Source: an uncultured Flavobacteriaceae bacterium
GTDB lineage: Bacteria > Bacteroidota > Bacteroidia > Flavobacteriales > Flavobacteriaceae
NCBI GenBank assembly: GCA_947500525.1
Contig: CANMSH010000003.1
Location: forward strand, 310,001 to 374,000
Length of the DNA stretch: 64,000 nt
Reading direction: 5' to 3'
How positions within the stretch are numbered: position 1 is the stretch's first letter; each line of letters opens with the position of its first letter. The notes below the pieces were generated by a model. That model had not been told where the DNA came from and did no database searches. It worked only from the letters and a program-made list of their open reading frames with translations. Positions 38,018 to 47,429 of this stretch are shown in pieces. The translations under genes and the position numbers were made by a program.

Positions 38018-38209
38018 ATGAGTAAAGGAACAGTAAAGTTCTTCAACGATGCCAAAGGATTTGGATTCATCACCGAAGAAGGTTCAAACAAAGAACATTT
38101 CGTTCACATTTCTGGATTAATCGACGAAGTACGCGAAGGCGATGAAGTTGAATTCGATTTAGCCGAAGGAAGAAAAGGATTAAACGCAGTAAACGTAAAA
38201 GTTATCTAA
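38018..38209 (+). CDS. Cold-shock domain protein (CspA family)
   Basis: This 63-residue single OB-fold protein has the RNP1 motif KGFGFIT and RNP2-like FVHIS. It binds single-stranded nucleic acid and melts RNA secondary structure. The start MSKGTVKFFND is canonical. The gene stands alone, with a possible sigma-54-like promoter before it and a strong terminator after it. Confidence 0.96.
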   Translation: MSKGTVKFFNDAKGFGFITEEGSNKEHFVHISGLIDEVREGDEVEFDLAEGRKGLNAVNVKVI

Positions 38210-38235
38210 TATAAAGAATGCGATTTTTTTTTTTT

Positions 38236-38266
38236 AAAGGCCCATCAATATTGATGGGCTTTTTTT
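38236..38266 (+). terminator. Intrinsic terminator of the cold-shock gene
   Basis: A perfect 20-base palindrome at 38240-38259 (10-bp stem, GCCCATCAAT and its complement) is followed by a run of seven T. An A/T-rich stretch before it gives some bidirectional character. Confidence 0.92.
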
Positions 38267-38300
38267 CGTCATTTTTATCGAAAACAACCTAGAAAATGCG

Positions 38301-38321
38301 ATCCTGAAACAAGTTCAGGAT
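38301..38321. repeat. Small palindromic repeat, family B (copy 2)
   Basis: ATCCTGAA and TTCAGGAT around ACAAG; it differs from the copy at 37920-37940 by one loop base. It lies just after the cold-shock terminator and 12 bases from the dnaE stop. Confidence 0.7.
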
Positions 38322-38332
38322 GACGACATACT

Positions 38333-41300
38333 TCAATTCAACTTATATTTCAATTGTTGCGTATCTAATGTGGTAAGTAACTCTTGTGAAATTTTCACTT
38401 TAGAGCTTCTACTTGGCATATGCAATTGCATTCTATCTTCTACGTCGTACACTACAAAATTAAGTAGATCTTTACCTTCATGCTCTTTGATAATACCTTC
38501 TAAAGAATCAATTCTTTTGTCATCGATATCATTGATATTTAGCTGTAACGTAATTTTTTTGGCTTGGGCCTCTAATACGTCCTGCAACATTTGAATATGA
38601 TTGAATTGAATTCGAACATCTCCCTCGCGCCAACCTGGCCGCACCGAAATACGTATATATAAAAACGAATTTGGAATCAAGAAATGTTTGAACTTCAAGT
38701 AATCTTCACTGAATATTCTAAATTCATGAGCTTCTGAATAATCCTCTATAGTGAAAGCCGCCCAGCCTTTTCCGTTTTTCGAAATACGATGTTGCACATC
38801 GGTTACGATGCCGCCAATGGTTAAATCTTTATTTAAAATATCTTCATTATTCGAAAATGCGCTTACTGGTGCATTACAAAAATATTTCATTTCTACTTTA
38901 TAGTCATCAAGCGGATGCCCAGATATATATATTCCGATCACCTCTTTTTCTTTCGATAACTTCTCCATAATACCCCAAGGTTCACATTCGGGTATGATCG
39001 GTTCATCAAATTGTACTTCAGAAGCTTCTCCAAACATTGATATTTGCGCAGAGTTTTTATTTTCTTGGTACTTATTTCCAAATCGAATTGCTTTTTCAAT
39101 AAATGTTTGACCTCGGTCATCTAGCTCGTAATATTGTGCTCGACTTGTTCCTGTAAAAGAATCAAAACCGCCCGCAAGAATCAAACCATCAAAGGCTTTT
39201 TTATTCGCCGCACGTAAATCTACACGCTTCGTAACATCAAAAATAGATTTATAATTTCCATTTTCTTTGCGCTCGGCAATAATGGCCGCTACGGCATTTG
39301 CTCCTACTCCTTTGATCGCACCCATTCCGAAGCGAATCGCTCCTTCTTTATTTACGGCAAACTTGTAAAATGATTCATTAATATCTGGCCCTAATACTTC
39401 GATACCTGCCCGTTTACATTCATCCATAAAGAAAGAAACAGACTTGATATCGTTCATATTATTAGACAGCACTGCTGCCATATATTCAGCCGGATAATGC
39501 GCTTTTAAATAGGCTGTTTGATAAGCAATATATGCATAACAAGTAGAGTGCGATTTATTAAACGCATAGGCCGCAAAAGCCTCCCAATCTTTCCATATTT
39601 TCTCTAAAATCTCTTCTGGGTGACCATTACCCTTACCTCCTTCAATGAATTTTGGTTTTAATTTTTGAAGCAAGGCAAAAATCTTTTTACCCATTGCTTT
39701 ACGGAGCACATCCGCTTCACCCTTTGTAAAGCCCGCGAGCTTCTGCGATAACAACATCACCTGCTCTTGATAGACCGTTACTCCATAGGTCTCTTTTAAA
39801 TATTCCTCCATTTCTGGAAGGTCATATTCAATCGCCTCAATACCGTGTTTACGTTGAATAAAAAGCGGAATATATTCCATTGGTCCCGGTCTATACAAGG
39901 CATTCATGGCAATCAAATCGGCAAATTCAGTTGGCTTTAAATGCTTCATATGCTTTTGCATCCCAGGTGATTCATACTGAAAAATACCAACAGTTTCTCC
40001 GCGTTGAAATAATTCATACGTTTTTGTATCGTCGAGCGGAAACGAATCAGGATCTAAAGTAACATCGTGCAAAGCTTTAACAATCTTAACAGTGTCTTTA
40101 ATCAATGTTAATGTTTTCAATCCGAGAAAATCCATTTTCAATAACCCAGCATCTTCTACCACGTTATTGTCAAACTGAGTAACATATAAATCAGAATCTT
40201 TTGCTGTGGCTACTGGGATCAAATTGGTAATATCTTCAGGAGTAATAATAACACCACAGGCGTGAGTACCAGTATTTCTAACAGAGCCTTCCAGTGCTAC
40301 CGCCTGACGAATCATTTGAGCTTCTGGACCTTGACCTTCCGCCAAATTGCGCAACTCATTTACATTGAGAATTTCGTCTTTACGCAGTTCTTTAATTTTG
40401 GCAACACTTTTGGCATCTTCACCAAAAATGGTTTTTAACTTAGTATTCGGAATTAATTTTGCAATTCTATCAGCATCATGCAAGGGTAAATCAAGCACAC
40501 GAGAGGTATCACGAATTGAAGATTTCGCAGCCATGGTACCATAGGTAATAATTTGGGCTACCTGATTCGCTCCATATTTATCAATTACATAATCAATCAC
40601 TCTCTGGCGTCCTTCATCATCAAAATCAATATCAATATCGGGTAATGACACACGATCAGGGTTTAAGAAACGCTCAAAAAGTAAGTCATATTTAATCGGA
40701 TCTATATTGGTAATTTGCAAACAGTAGGCCACCACCGATCCGGCCGCAGAACCACGCCCCGGACCTACAGAAACATCCATCTCCCTTGCTTTTGCTATAA
40801 AATCTTGTACAATTAAAAAATATCCTGGATAACCTGTATTTTCAATTACACTCAACTCAAAGTCTAAACGTTCAATCGTTTCTTCATTTAGTTCTCCATA
40901 ACGGTCTCGTGCTCCTTCGTAAGTTAAGTGTTTGAGATATGCATTTTCTCCACGCTTACCTCCATCTTCCTCATCTTCGGTATGAACGAATTGCTCTGGG
41001 ATCTCAAATTTGGGTAATAACACATCTCGAGCCAGTGTAAAAAGTTCAATCTTATCTACAATTTCTTGAATATTAACAATTGCCTCCGGAATATGCTGAA
41101 ATAAGGTTTTCATTTCCTCCTGACTCTTAAAATAGTATTCCTCATTTTCAAGTCCATATCTAAACCCTCTACCTCTTCCCTTTGGAGTCGCAATTTTTTC
41201 ACCTTCCTTCACACATAACAAGATATCATGAGATTGAGCATCTTCTCTATCTATGTAAAAGGTATTATTAGCAGCTACCAACTTCACATCATGTTTTTTT

Positions 41301-42646
41301 GAAAACTGAACTATAGTTGTATTTACATGCTGCTCATTTTCTTGTTTATGATCGTTTAATTCTAAGTAAAAATCATCTTTAAAGGTATCTTTCCACCACA
41401 ACAAAGCTTCTTCGGCCTGTTTCTCTCCAACATTTAAGATTTTACTTGGTATTTCTCCGTAAATATTACCACTTAAAGCGATGATATCTTCTTTATACTG
41501 CTCGATTATCTTTTTATCAATTCTTGGCACATAATAGAACCCATCGATATAGGCAATTGAAGCCATTTTCGCGAGGTTGTAATAACCTTTTTTATTCTTT
41601 GCCAATAATACTATTTGATACCCATTGTCTTTTGACGATTTATTTTGATGATCTTCACATACATTAAATTCACAACCCACAATTGGTTTGATAGGTGTTT
41701 CCCTATCTTTGTTATACTTCAATACTTCTTTTACAAAATTGAAGGCTCCCATCATATTACCAGTATCTGTTAGTGCGACGGCTGGCATCTTATAATCGAC
41801 TGCCGCCTTCACTAAATTTGGAATACTTGATGTTGATTGTAAAATTGAAAATTGCGAGTGATTGTGTAAGTGTGAAAACTGCGCTTTCGCCAAATCATCA
41901 CTAGATACATTGATTGTACTATTATCAATAGTATCTGAAACTTTCGTTTTGAGCTTCGCACTTTCCTTTTTCAGATTGGTATGCGTAAGTCCAATTAATT
42001 GTATTTCCTCTGGATTTTGAACATTAAAGTTTTCAAAATGTTCTTCATTAACATCTAACTCCTCTTTCGTGAAAACTCTTTGACGAATCAGTTCTAAAAA
42101 ACAACGTGTTGTTGCCTCAACGTCAGCAGTAGCATTGTGAGCTTCTGCGAAAGGCACTTTAAAAAGGTGTTGATGCAATTCTGTTAGGGTTGGTAATTTA
42201 AATCTACCTCCTCGACCTCCCGGTAACTGACACAATTTAGCAGTCGTTTCTGTACAGGTATCTAAAACCGGTAAGTCATTTAATTTCGTTTCTATATCTC
42301 TACGAAAGAACTCACATCCCATGATATTTAAATCGAAACCTACATTTTGACCAACAACAAAATCTGTTTTCGACAAGGCTTCATTAAATATCTTAAGTAC
42401 CGTTTCTAAATCTTCTCCTTTATCTTGAGCAAGTTGGGTAGAAATACCGTGAATTTGTTCAGAATCATACGGAATATTGAAGCCCTCTGGTTTAATCAAA
42501 AAATCCTGATGCTCAACAAGTTTACCATATTTATCATGCAATTGCCAAGCAATCTGAACACATCGCGGCCAATTATTCGTATCTGTAATTGGTGCATTCC
42601 AGCTTTTTGGTAAGCCCGTGGTTTCTGTGTCAAATATGAGGTACAT
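38333..42646 (-). CDS. dnaE: DNA polymerase III alpha subunit with N-terminal 3'-5' exonuclease domain
   Basis: The product has 1437 residues. Residues 1 to about 190 form a DnaQ-like DEDDh exonuclease (FDTETTGLP, and AHNATADVEAT near 170). A PHP domain follows at about 255-470, starting with HLHNHSQFS. The polymerase core has GPGRGSAAGS at about 627 and the catalytic acidic motif PDIDIDFDDEGR at about 665. An OB-fold (about 1260-1340) lies near the end. It is the replicative polymerase. Most bacteria encode the proofreading subunit separately; here it is part of the same chain. The gene is single in its transcription unit as far as can be seen. Confidence 0.96.
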   Translation of the reverse strand: MYLIFDTETTGLPKSWNAPITDTNNWPRCVQIAWQLHDKYGKLVEHQDFLIKPEGFNIPYDSEQIHGISTQLAQDKGEDLETVLKIFNEALSKTDFVVGQNVGFDLNIMGCEFFRRDIETKLNDLPVLDTCTETTAKLCQLPGGRGGRFKLPTLTELHQHLFKVPFAEAHNATADVEATTRCFLELIRQRVFTKEELDVNEEHFENFNVQNPEEIQLIGLTHTNLKKESAKLKTKVSDTIDNSTINVSSDDLAKAQFSHLHNHSQFSILQSTSSIPNLVKAAVDYKMPAVALTDTGNMMGAFNFVKEVLKYNKDRETPIKPIVGCEFNVCEDHQNKSSKDNGYQIVLLAKNKKGYYNLAKMASIAYIDGFYYVPRIDKKIIEQYKEDIIALSGNIYGEIPSKILNVGEKQAEEALLWWKDTFKDDFYLELNDHKQENEQHVNTTIVQFSKKHDVKLVAANNTFYIDREDAQSHDILLCVKEGEKIATPKGRGRGFRYGLENEEYYFKSQEEMKTLFQHIPEAIVNIQEIVDKIELFTLARDVLLPKFEIPEQFVHTEDEEDGGKRGENAYLKHLTYEGARDRYGELNEETIERLDFELSVIENTGYPGYFLIVQDFIAKAREMDVSVGPGRGSAAGSVVAYCLQITNIDPIKYDLLFERFLNPDRVSLPDIDIDFDDEGRQRVIDYVIDKYGANQVAQIITYGTMAAKSSIRDTSRVLDLPLHDADRIAKLIPNTKLKTIFGEDAKSVAKIKELRKDEILNVNELRNLAEGQGPEAQMIRQAVALEGSVRNTGTHACGVIITPEDITNLIPVATAKDSDLYVTQFDNNVVEDAGLLKMDFLGLKTLTLIKDTVKIVKALHDVTLDPDSFPLDDTKTYELFQRGETVGIFQYESPGMQKHMKHLKPTEFADLIAMNALYRPGPMEYIPLFIQRKHGIEAIEYDLPEMEEYLKETYGVTVYQEQVMLLSQKLAGFTKGEADVLRKAMGKKIFALLQKLKPKFIEGGKGNGHPEEILEKIWKDWEAFAAYAFNKSHSTCYAYIAYQTAYLKAHYPAEYMAAVLSNNMNDIKSVSFFMDECKRAGIEVLGPDINESFYKFAVNKEGAIRFGMGAIKGVGANAVAAIIAERKENGNYKSIFDVTKRVDLRAANKKAFDGLILAGGFDSFTGTSRAQYYELDDRGQTFIEKAIRFGNKYQENKNSAQISMFGEASEVQFDEPIIPECEPWGIMEKLSKEKEVIGIYISGHPLDDYKVEMKYFCNAPVSAFSNNEDILNKDLTIGGIVTDVQHRISKNGKGWAAFTIEDYSEAHEFRIFSEDYLKFKHFLIPNSFLYIRISVRPGWREGDVRIQFNHIQMLQDVLEAQAKKITLQLNINDIDDKRIDSLEGIIKEHEGKDLLNFVVYDVEDRMQLHMPSRSSKVKISQELLTTLDTQQLKYKLN

Positions 42647-42754
42647 TGATGCTAAATTTAAGAACTTTAAAAGTACTTATTTAGCTTTCTTTTTTTAGAA
42701 AATGTAGGTTCTTTTTATTAACAAAAAATAAGAATCGTTCATAACCATAAGAAG

Positions 42755-43513
42755 TTATTTCGAGGAGGCATCCATTATTTTTCTAACTCTTTCTAGATCT
42801 TCTTGAGTGTCTACACCTAAAGTTTCAATTTCGGTAATTTCAACTTTTATCTTCTTTCCGTTTTCTAACCATCTATTTTGCTCTAATGATTCTGCAACTT
42901 CCAACGAAGTTTGAAGAAGACTCGCAAATTCAACTAAGGATTCAGGCTTGAAAGCATACATCCCAATATGCTTATAGAACGTGTGCTTTTTTTGCCATTC
43001 TGATGTATCAGCATCACGTACAAATGGAATCACAGAACGACTAAAATAGAGTGCATTCTTTAATCTATCTAGTACAACAAAAACACCACTCTTGGCAAAA
43101 GAAGTATCAGACTCTTTTACTGGAATAACCAATGTTGCCATTTCGGTAATACCATCATAAAAACAAGAAATTAATAATCTAATTTGTTCTGGATCGAGCA
43201 AAGGTTCATCTCCTTGAATATTCACAATAACATCAAACTTTTGCTCGTGTCTTTTCGCATATACTCTATAGGCTTCTAAGCAGCGATTTGTACCCGTATT
43301 GTGATCGGCTGATGTCATTACCACATGCCCTCCGAAATCTTCTACGACTTTTACTATACGCTCGTCATCGGTTGCTACAACGACATGGTTGAGCAATTTT
43401 TTAGCTTGCTCATAGACATGTTGTATCATTGGTTTCCCACAAATGTCTAGCAATGGTTTACCCTCTAATCTTGTAGAGCCATATCTTGCCGGAATAATAC
43501 CAAGGACATTCAT
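42755..43513 (-). CDS. kdsB: 3-deoxy-manno-octulosonate cytidylyltransferase
   Basis: A 252-residue enzyme with the canonical N-terminus IIPARYGSTRLEGKPL and the NIQGDEPL motif with its metal-binding Asp. It activates Kdo as CMP-Kdo for lipid A-core synthesis in the cytoplasm. The length is normal. It is divergent from rpsP, with a 197-base gap between the two starts. Confidence 0.96.
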   Translation of the reverse strand: MNVLGIIPARYGSTRLEGKPLLDICGKPMIQHVYEQAKKLLNHVVVATDDERIVKVVEDFGGHVVMTSADHNTGTNRCLEAYRVYAKRHEQKFDVIVNIQGDEPLLDPEQIRLLISCFYDGITEMATLVIPVKESDTSFAKSGVFVVLDRLKNALYFSRSVIPFVRDADTSEWQKKHTFYKHIGMYAFKPESLVEFASLLQTSLEVAESLEQNRWLENGKKIKVEITEIETLGVDTQEDLERVRKIMDASSK

Positions 43514-43633
43514 AAGTTAAAAATTTGAGCAAATATCGGCAATTTTTACAACAAAATAAGTCGCTAAATTTAGACCTCCTAAGCAAACAATATAAATATT
43601 AGACTATTCGTGTTTTATATTTAAAAAACTTAG

Positions 43634-43641
43634 TATATTTG
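43634..43641 (+). promoter_or_regulatory. Candidate -7 box for rpsP
   Basis: TATATTTG fits TAnnTTTG and is followed by GCGCCCAC, about 70 bases before the rpsP start codon. I see no clear TTG at the -33 spacing. Confidence 0.5.
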
Positions 43642-43710
43642 CGCCCACTTAATACGAGATATTAAGAACTATTAATAACCAAGGTCGTGTACCTTAAAAA
43701 TTAACAAAGA

Positions 43711-44220
43711 ATGTCAGTAAAAATTAGATTACAAAGACACGGTAAAAAAGGAAAACCATTTTATTGGATCGTTGCCGCAGATTCACGTGTAAAAAGAGAT
43801 GGTAAATTATTAGAAAAATTAGGTACTTATAATCCTAATACAAATCCTGCAACAATCGATTTAGATGTTGATGGTGCTGTAAAATGGTTACAAAACGGAG
43901 CGCAGCCTACAGATACTGCAAAAGCAATTTTGTCTTATAAAGGAGCGATGTTAAAGAATCATTTAGCTGGTGGTGTGCGTAAAGGTGCATTAACAGAAGA
44001 GCAAGCTGAAGAAAAATTTAATGCTTGGTTAGAAGAAAAAGCTAGTAAAATTGCTGCGAAAGTAGACGGCTTATCTAAAGCTCAAGCAGATGAGAAAGCA
44101 AAAGCGTTGGCTGCTGAAAAAGAAGTAAATGAAGCTCGTAAAGCTGTAGCGGTTGAAGCTCCTGTTGAAGAAACTGCAGAAGCTGCTGCTGATGCAGAAG
44201 TTTCTAACGAAGAAGAATAG
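43711..44220 (+). CDS. rpsP: 30S ribosomal protein S16 with long acidic C-terminal extension
   Basis: Residues 1-80 are a normal S16 ([21 protein letters not shown], then LGTYNPNT). The remaining 90 residues are a charged, Ala/Glu/Lys-rich helix-forming tail that most S16 proteins lack but that is often seen in Bacteroidota. It binds 16S rRNA in the small subunit. A hairpin terminator lies after it and before rimM. Confidence 0.96.
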   Translation: MSVKIRLQRHGKKGKPFYWIVAADSRVKRDGKLLEKLGTYNPNTNPATIDLDVDGAVKWLQNGAQPTDTAKAILSYKGAMLKNHLAGGVRKGALTEEQAEEKFNAWLEEKASKIAAKVDGLSKAQADEKAKALAAEKEVNEARKAVAVEAPVEETAEAAADAEVSNEEE

Positions 44221-44247
44221 AAATTTATTTTTTTATTATAAATTGAG

Positions 44248-44275
44248 CCTGACAATGAAAATTGTCAGGTTTTTT
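44248..44275 (+). terminator. Intrinsic terminator/attenuator between rpsP and rimM
   Basis: CCTGACAAT pairs with ATTGTCAGG (44248-44256 with 44261-44269), a 9-bp stem with a 4-base loop, followed by six T. rimM starts only 13 bases later, so readthrough or a second promoter must supply rimM. Confidence 0.85.
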
Positions 44276-44288
44276 ATTTCAATAGTAG

Positions 44289-44816
44289 ATGCAAAAAAAA
44301 GATTGTTTTTATCTCGGCAAGATTGTAACAAAATATAGTTTTCGCGGAGAACTTGTCATCAAGTTAGATACCGATGAACCTGAATTATATGCCGATATGG
44401 ATGCTGTTTTTATCGAAATGGGCAGTAATTTAGTTCCTTTTTTTATCGAACGAAGCTTGTTACAAAAAGGCAATCAATTACGTGTAAAGTTTGAAGATAT
44501 CGATTCAGAAACCGATGCTAACACCTTGTTGAAATTAGATATATACCTTCCCTTGAGTTTACTTCCAAAACTAGAAGGTACTAAATTTTACTACCATGAA
44601 GTCATTGGATTTACCTTAACGGATACCAATTGTGGTCTCGTAGGAACCATTGTAGGCATTAATGACAGCACCGCTCAACCTCTCTTTGAAGTGCAAAAAG
44701 ACGAAATTGAGCTACTCATTCCGATGATAGACGACTTTATTAAAAAAGTAAATCGCGAAAAAAAAGACATACTTGTAGAAACACCAGAGGGTTTAATTGA
44801 AATGTATCTAGAATAA
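44289..44816 (+). CDS. rimM: 16S rRNA processing protein RimM
   Basis: A 175-residue protein in two parts: an N-terminal RimM barrel (CFYLGKIVTKYSFRGELVIKLDTD, with the conserved G(x)GEL-like turn) and a C-terminal PRC-like barrel (ELLIPMIDDFI, EGLIEMYLE). It helps mature the 30S head and binds S19. The position after rpsP is the normal order in bacteria. Its stop codon shares a base with the next start (TAATG). Confidence 0.94.
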   Translation: MQKKDCFYLGKIVTKYSFRGELVIKLDTDEPELYADMDAVFIEMGSNLVPFFIERSLLQKGNQLRVKFEDIDSETDANTLLKLDIYLPLSLLPKLEGTKFYYHEVIGFTLTDTNCGLVGTIVGINDSTAQPLFEVQKDEIELLIPMIDDFIKKVNREKKDILVETPEGLIEMYLE

Positions 44817-45532
44817 TGGGTACCAAGCCTTTTAAATTTAAACAGTTTACGATAAAACAAGACCAATGTGCTATGAAAATTGGTACCGATGGGGTTCTAT
44901 TGGGGGCATGGGCACCAATCGAGCATTTACCCAATTCAATTTTAGATATTGGCACAGGAACTGGTATCATTGCTTTACAACTGGCGCAGCGTAGTGATGC
45001 AGAGACAATAGATGCACTCGAAATAGACGACAACGCGTACGAACAAGCCGTTGAGAATTTTGAAAATTCAGACTGGAGTAATCGTCTTTTTTGTTATCAC
45101 GCTTCGTTGCAAGAACTCACTCTTGAAATTGAAGATACGTATGATCTAATAGTGAGTAACCCTCCTTTTTATACTGATGCTTTCGAACCAGAGAATAAAA
45201 AAAGAAGTAACGCACGATTTACATCTTCATTGCCCTTTGAAGAACTTATTAATTCTGTATCAAAACTACTATCGAGAAACGGTGTTTTTTCAATTGTTTT
45301 ACCCTTTAAAGAAGAAGAAAACTTCCTTCATCTTGCCAAAAAAGCAACTTTACATGCCACTGATATTTGTCGCGTAAAAGGAACTACAACTTCGGCGATA
45401 AAAAGAAGTTTAATAGCATTTAGTTTTGAAAAAAGCCAGACTAAACTCTCAGAGTTAGTCATCGAAACAGAAAGGCATAAATACACTCAAGAATACAGAG
45501 ATATAGTTCAAGATTTTTACCTAAAAATGTAA
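44816..45532 (+). CDS. trmN6: tRNA1(Val) (adenine(37)-N6)-methyltransferase
   Basis: A 238-residue class I SAM methyltransferase. It has the SAM-binding ILDIGTGTGIIALQLAQR and the catalytic NPPFY motif that marks N6-adenine modification; KIGTDGVLLGAW is characteristic of the YfiC/TrmN6 group. It would modify A37 of tRNA1(Val). It is translationally coupled to rimM by the TAATG overlap and converges on the BASS transporter gene, 3 bases away. Confidence 0.9.
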   Translation: MGTKPFKFKQFTIKQDQCAMKIGTDGVLLGAWAPIEHLPNSILDIGTGTGIIALQLAQRSDAETIDALEIDDNAYEQAVENFENSDWSNRLFCYHASLQELTLEIEDTYDLIVSNPPFYTDAFEPENKKRSNARFTSSLPFEELINSVSKLLSRNGVFSIVLPFKEEENFLHLAKKATLHATDICRVKGTTTSAIKRSLIAFSFEKSQTKLSELVIETERHKYTQEYRDIVQDFYLKM

Positions 45533-45535
45533 AAA

Positions 45536-46414
45536 CTAAACTACAGGTGACTCATAAACGTTTTTTATAAATGCCCTGCCTATCATCACCGCAATAATAC
45601 CCGTTGCATACATCAGCAATCCATAAACGGCCGGCACAACAGCAAACTCGGCATTATTTAATGTTAGCGTAGCAATGGTAATTGCTAATGTTCCATTTTG
45701 AATACCTGATTCTATAGAAATACAAACTACTTGTTTTTTGGGTAATTTAAACGCTAGGGCTAGTACTAATCCAACAAGCATTGTTAGCACATTTAACATA
45801 ATTACTGGCAATCCGGCTTGTTTTAGGTACTTAAAAAACACATCCCTCAATGCATAAATCAATCCAACCATCACCAGCACAAAGATTAACATCGAAGCAA
45901 TTTTAACTACTTTATCCATACTTCGAGCAAACTTGGTCGCCTTAGCATTGACAAACATCCCTAGGCCTACCGGCAGAATAATAATTACAAACATTTGTTT
46001 AATAATTGAAACTATATCAAGACTCACTACTTGATTGTCATTCAAAAAAGTGCTTAAGGCAAACTGTAATATAATTGGTATGGTAATAAACGAAAGTATG
46101 CTTGCAAAAGCCGTTAATGATATGGATAAAGCCAAATCTCCTTTTGCTAAAAAAGTAACTAAATTTGAGGTAGCTCCTCCCGGACATGCCGCCAAAAGCA
46201 TAATACCTACACTTATCACTGGAGACATCTCAAAATAATTGGCAATGAAATAAGCAATTAGTGGTAAGAGAATAATTTGACTTGTAAGGCCAATTACAAT
46301 GGCTTTCGGGTATATAAAAATCCTTTTAAAATCTTTCGTGGTTAGAGATAATCCCAAACCAAACATGATAATCATTAAAGATATTGCCAAGATAATACCC
46401 GCGGTAGAGGTCAT
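45536..46414 (-). CDS. Bile acid:sodium symporter (BASS) family transporter
   Basis: A 292-residue, 8-9-helix inner-membrane protein with the conserved AACPGGATSNLVTFLAKGDLALS segment and ESGIQNGTLAI, both in the sodium/substrate-binding core of BASS proteins. Bacterial members import organic anions such as pantoate, pyruvate or steroids. The substrate is not evident from the context. Confidence 0.92.
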   Translation of the reverse strand: MTSTAGIILAISLMIIMFGLGLSLTTKDFKRIFIYPKAIVIGLTSQIILLPLIAYFIANYFEMSPVISVGIMLLAACPGGATSNLVTFLAKGDLALSISLTAFASILSFITIPIILQFALSTFLNDNQVVSLDIVSIIKQMFVIIILPVGLGMFVNAKATKFARSMDKVVKIASMLIFVLVMVGLIYALRDVFFKYLKQAGLPVIMLNVLTMLVGLVLALAFKLPKKQVVCISIESGIQNGTLAITIATLTLNNAEFAVVPAVYGLLMYATGIIAVMIGRAFIKNVYESPVV

Positions 46415-46487
46415 ACTATTGATTTAGATTCTGTTAAAGATACATTTATTGCAGAATGAAACAAAAAATGACCCATCATTATTGCTT

Positions 46488-47429
46488 TTATGGTATACTT
46501 TCTCCTCTAGTAACAATCCATAAATTGTACCAATCTTCTCTAGATAATTCAACAGTAACAGCATCTTTGCATGCTCTAATTCTATACGGATTCGTAGTGC
46601 CAATAATTGGCTGAATAGTTCCTGGTATTTTAAATAGCCAGGCCAACAAAATTGAAGCAGCTGTTGTATTATATTTCTCTGCCGTTTGATTCAATAATGA
46701 AACTATTTCGGAGTCATTTTTTCTTGACACATTCTTATTCCCAGTGAACCTACCTCCAGCAAGTGGACTGTAAGCTTGAACTGCCATTTTATGTCGCCGC
46801 ATGTGCTCAAGCAACCCTTCTACTCCAGTGTAGTTTTCTTTCATATTTCTATTTACCTCTACCCCAGCATCTATTAATAAAGAATGTGCTAGACTTAGTT
46901 CTATTTGATTGCCCACTAAAGGTTCATCACAATGCTCTTGTATGGCCGCTATTTGGTGTAAAGACATATTACTTAATCCGAAATTTTTAACCTTTCCTTC
47001 TTTCTTTAAAGTTCTAAAAGTATCGGCAATTTCTGCAGGATCCATTAATGGGTCTGGCCTATGCACCATAAAAACATCTAAGTAATCTGTTTGTAAACGC
47101 TCTAAAATGAGGTTCACCTGTTGTATTAGATAGTTCTTGCTATTGTTATAAATACTTGAACCATTTATTCCTTGTCGCAAACAGATTCCAGCTTTAGATT
47201 GTAGTGTAATCTTTTCTCTCAATCCTTTATGATTCTTCAATACTTCTCCAAAGACTATTTCTGCTTTACCAAGTGAATAAATATCAGCATGATCAAAATA
47301 GGTAATTCCCGTTTCTAGGGCAGCCTCAATTGCTTTTTCTGCAATGGCAATATCATGAGTAGTAACAGGTGTGTCATCCCAACTACCACCAAATCCCATG
47401 CAGCCATAAATTAATTCATTTTTAACCAT
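46488..47429 (-). CDS. Aldo/keto reductase
   Basis: A 313-residue TIM-barrel oxidoreductase of the AKR superfamily with GITYFDHADIYSLGKAE (conserved Asp and Tyr), the LQTDYLDVFMVHRPDP strand and PIIGTTNPYRI near the NADPH site. It reduces aldehydes or ketones with NADPH; the substrate is unknown. Its start overlaps the end of the saccharopine-dehydrogenase-like gene by 8 bases, so the two form an operon. Confidence 0.92.
   Translation of the reverse strand: MVKNELIYGCMGFGGSWDDTPVTTHDIAIAEKAIEAALETGITYFDHADIYSLGKAEIVFGEVLKNHKGLREKITLQSKAGICLRQGINGSSIYNNSKNYLIQQVNLILERLQTDYLDVFMVHRPDPLMDPAEIADTFRTLKKEGKVKNFGLSNMSLHQIAAIQEHCDEPLVGNQIELSLAHSLLIDAGVEVNRNMKENYTGVEGLLEHMRRHKMAVQAYSPLAGGRFTGNKNVSRKNDSEIVSLLNQTAEKYNTTAASILLAWLFKIPGTIQPIIGTTNPYRIRACKDAVTVELSREDWYNLWIVTRGESIP

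Noticed and set aside
38333..42646. Exonuclease part of dnaE as a separate dnaQ gene
   Set aside because: The frame is continuous with no stop between the exonuclease and PHP domains, so it is one protein.
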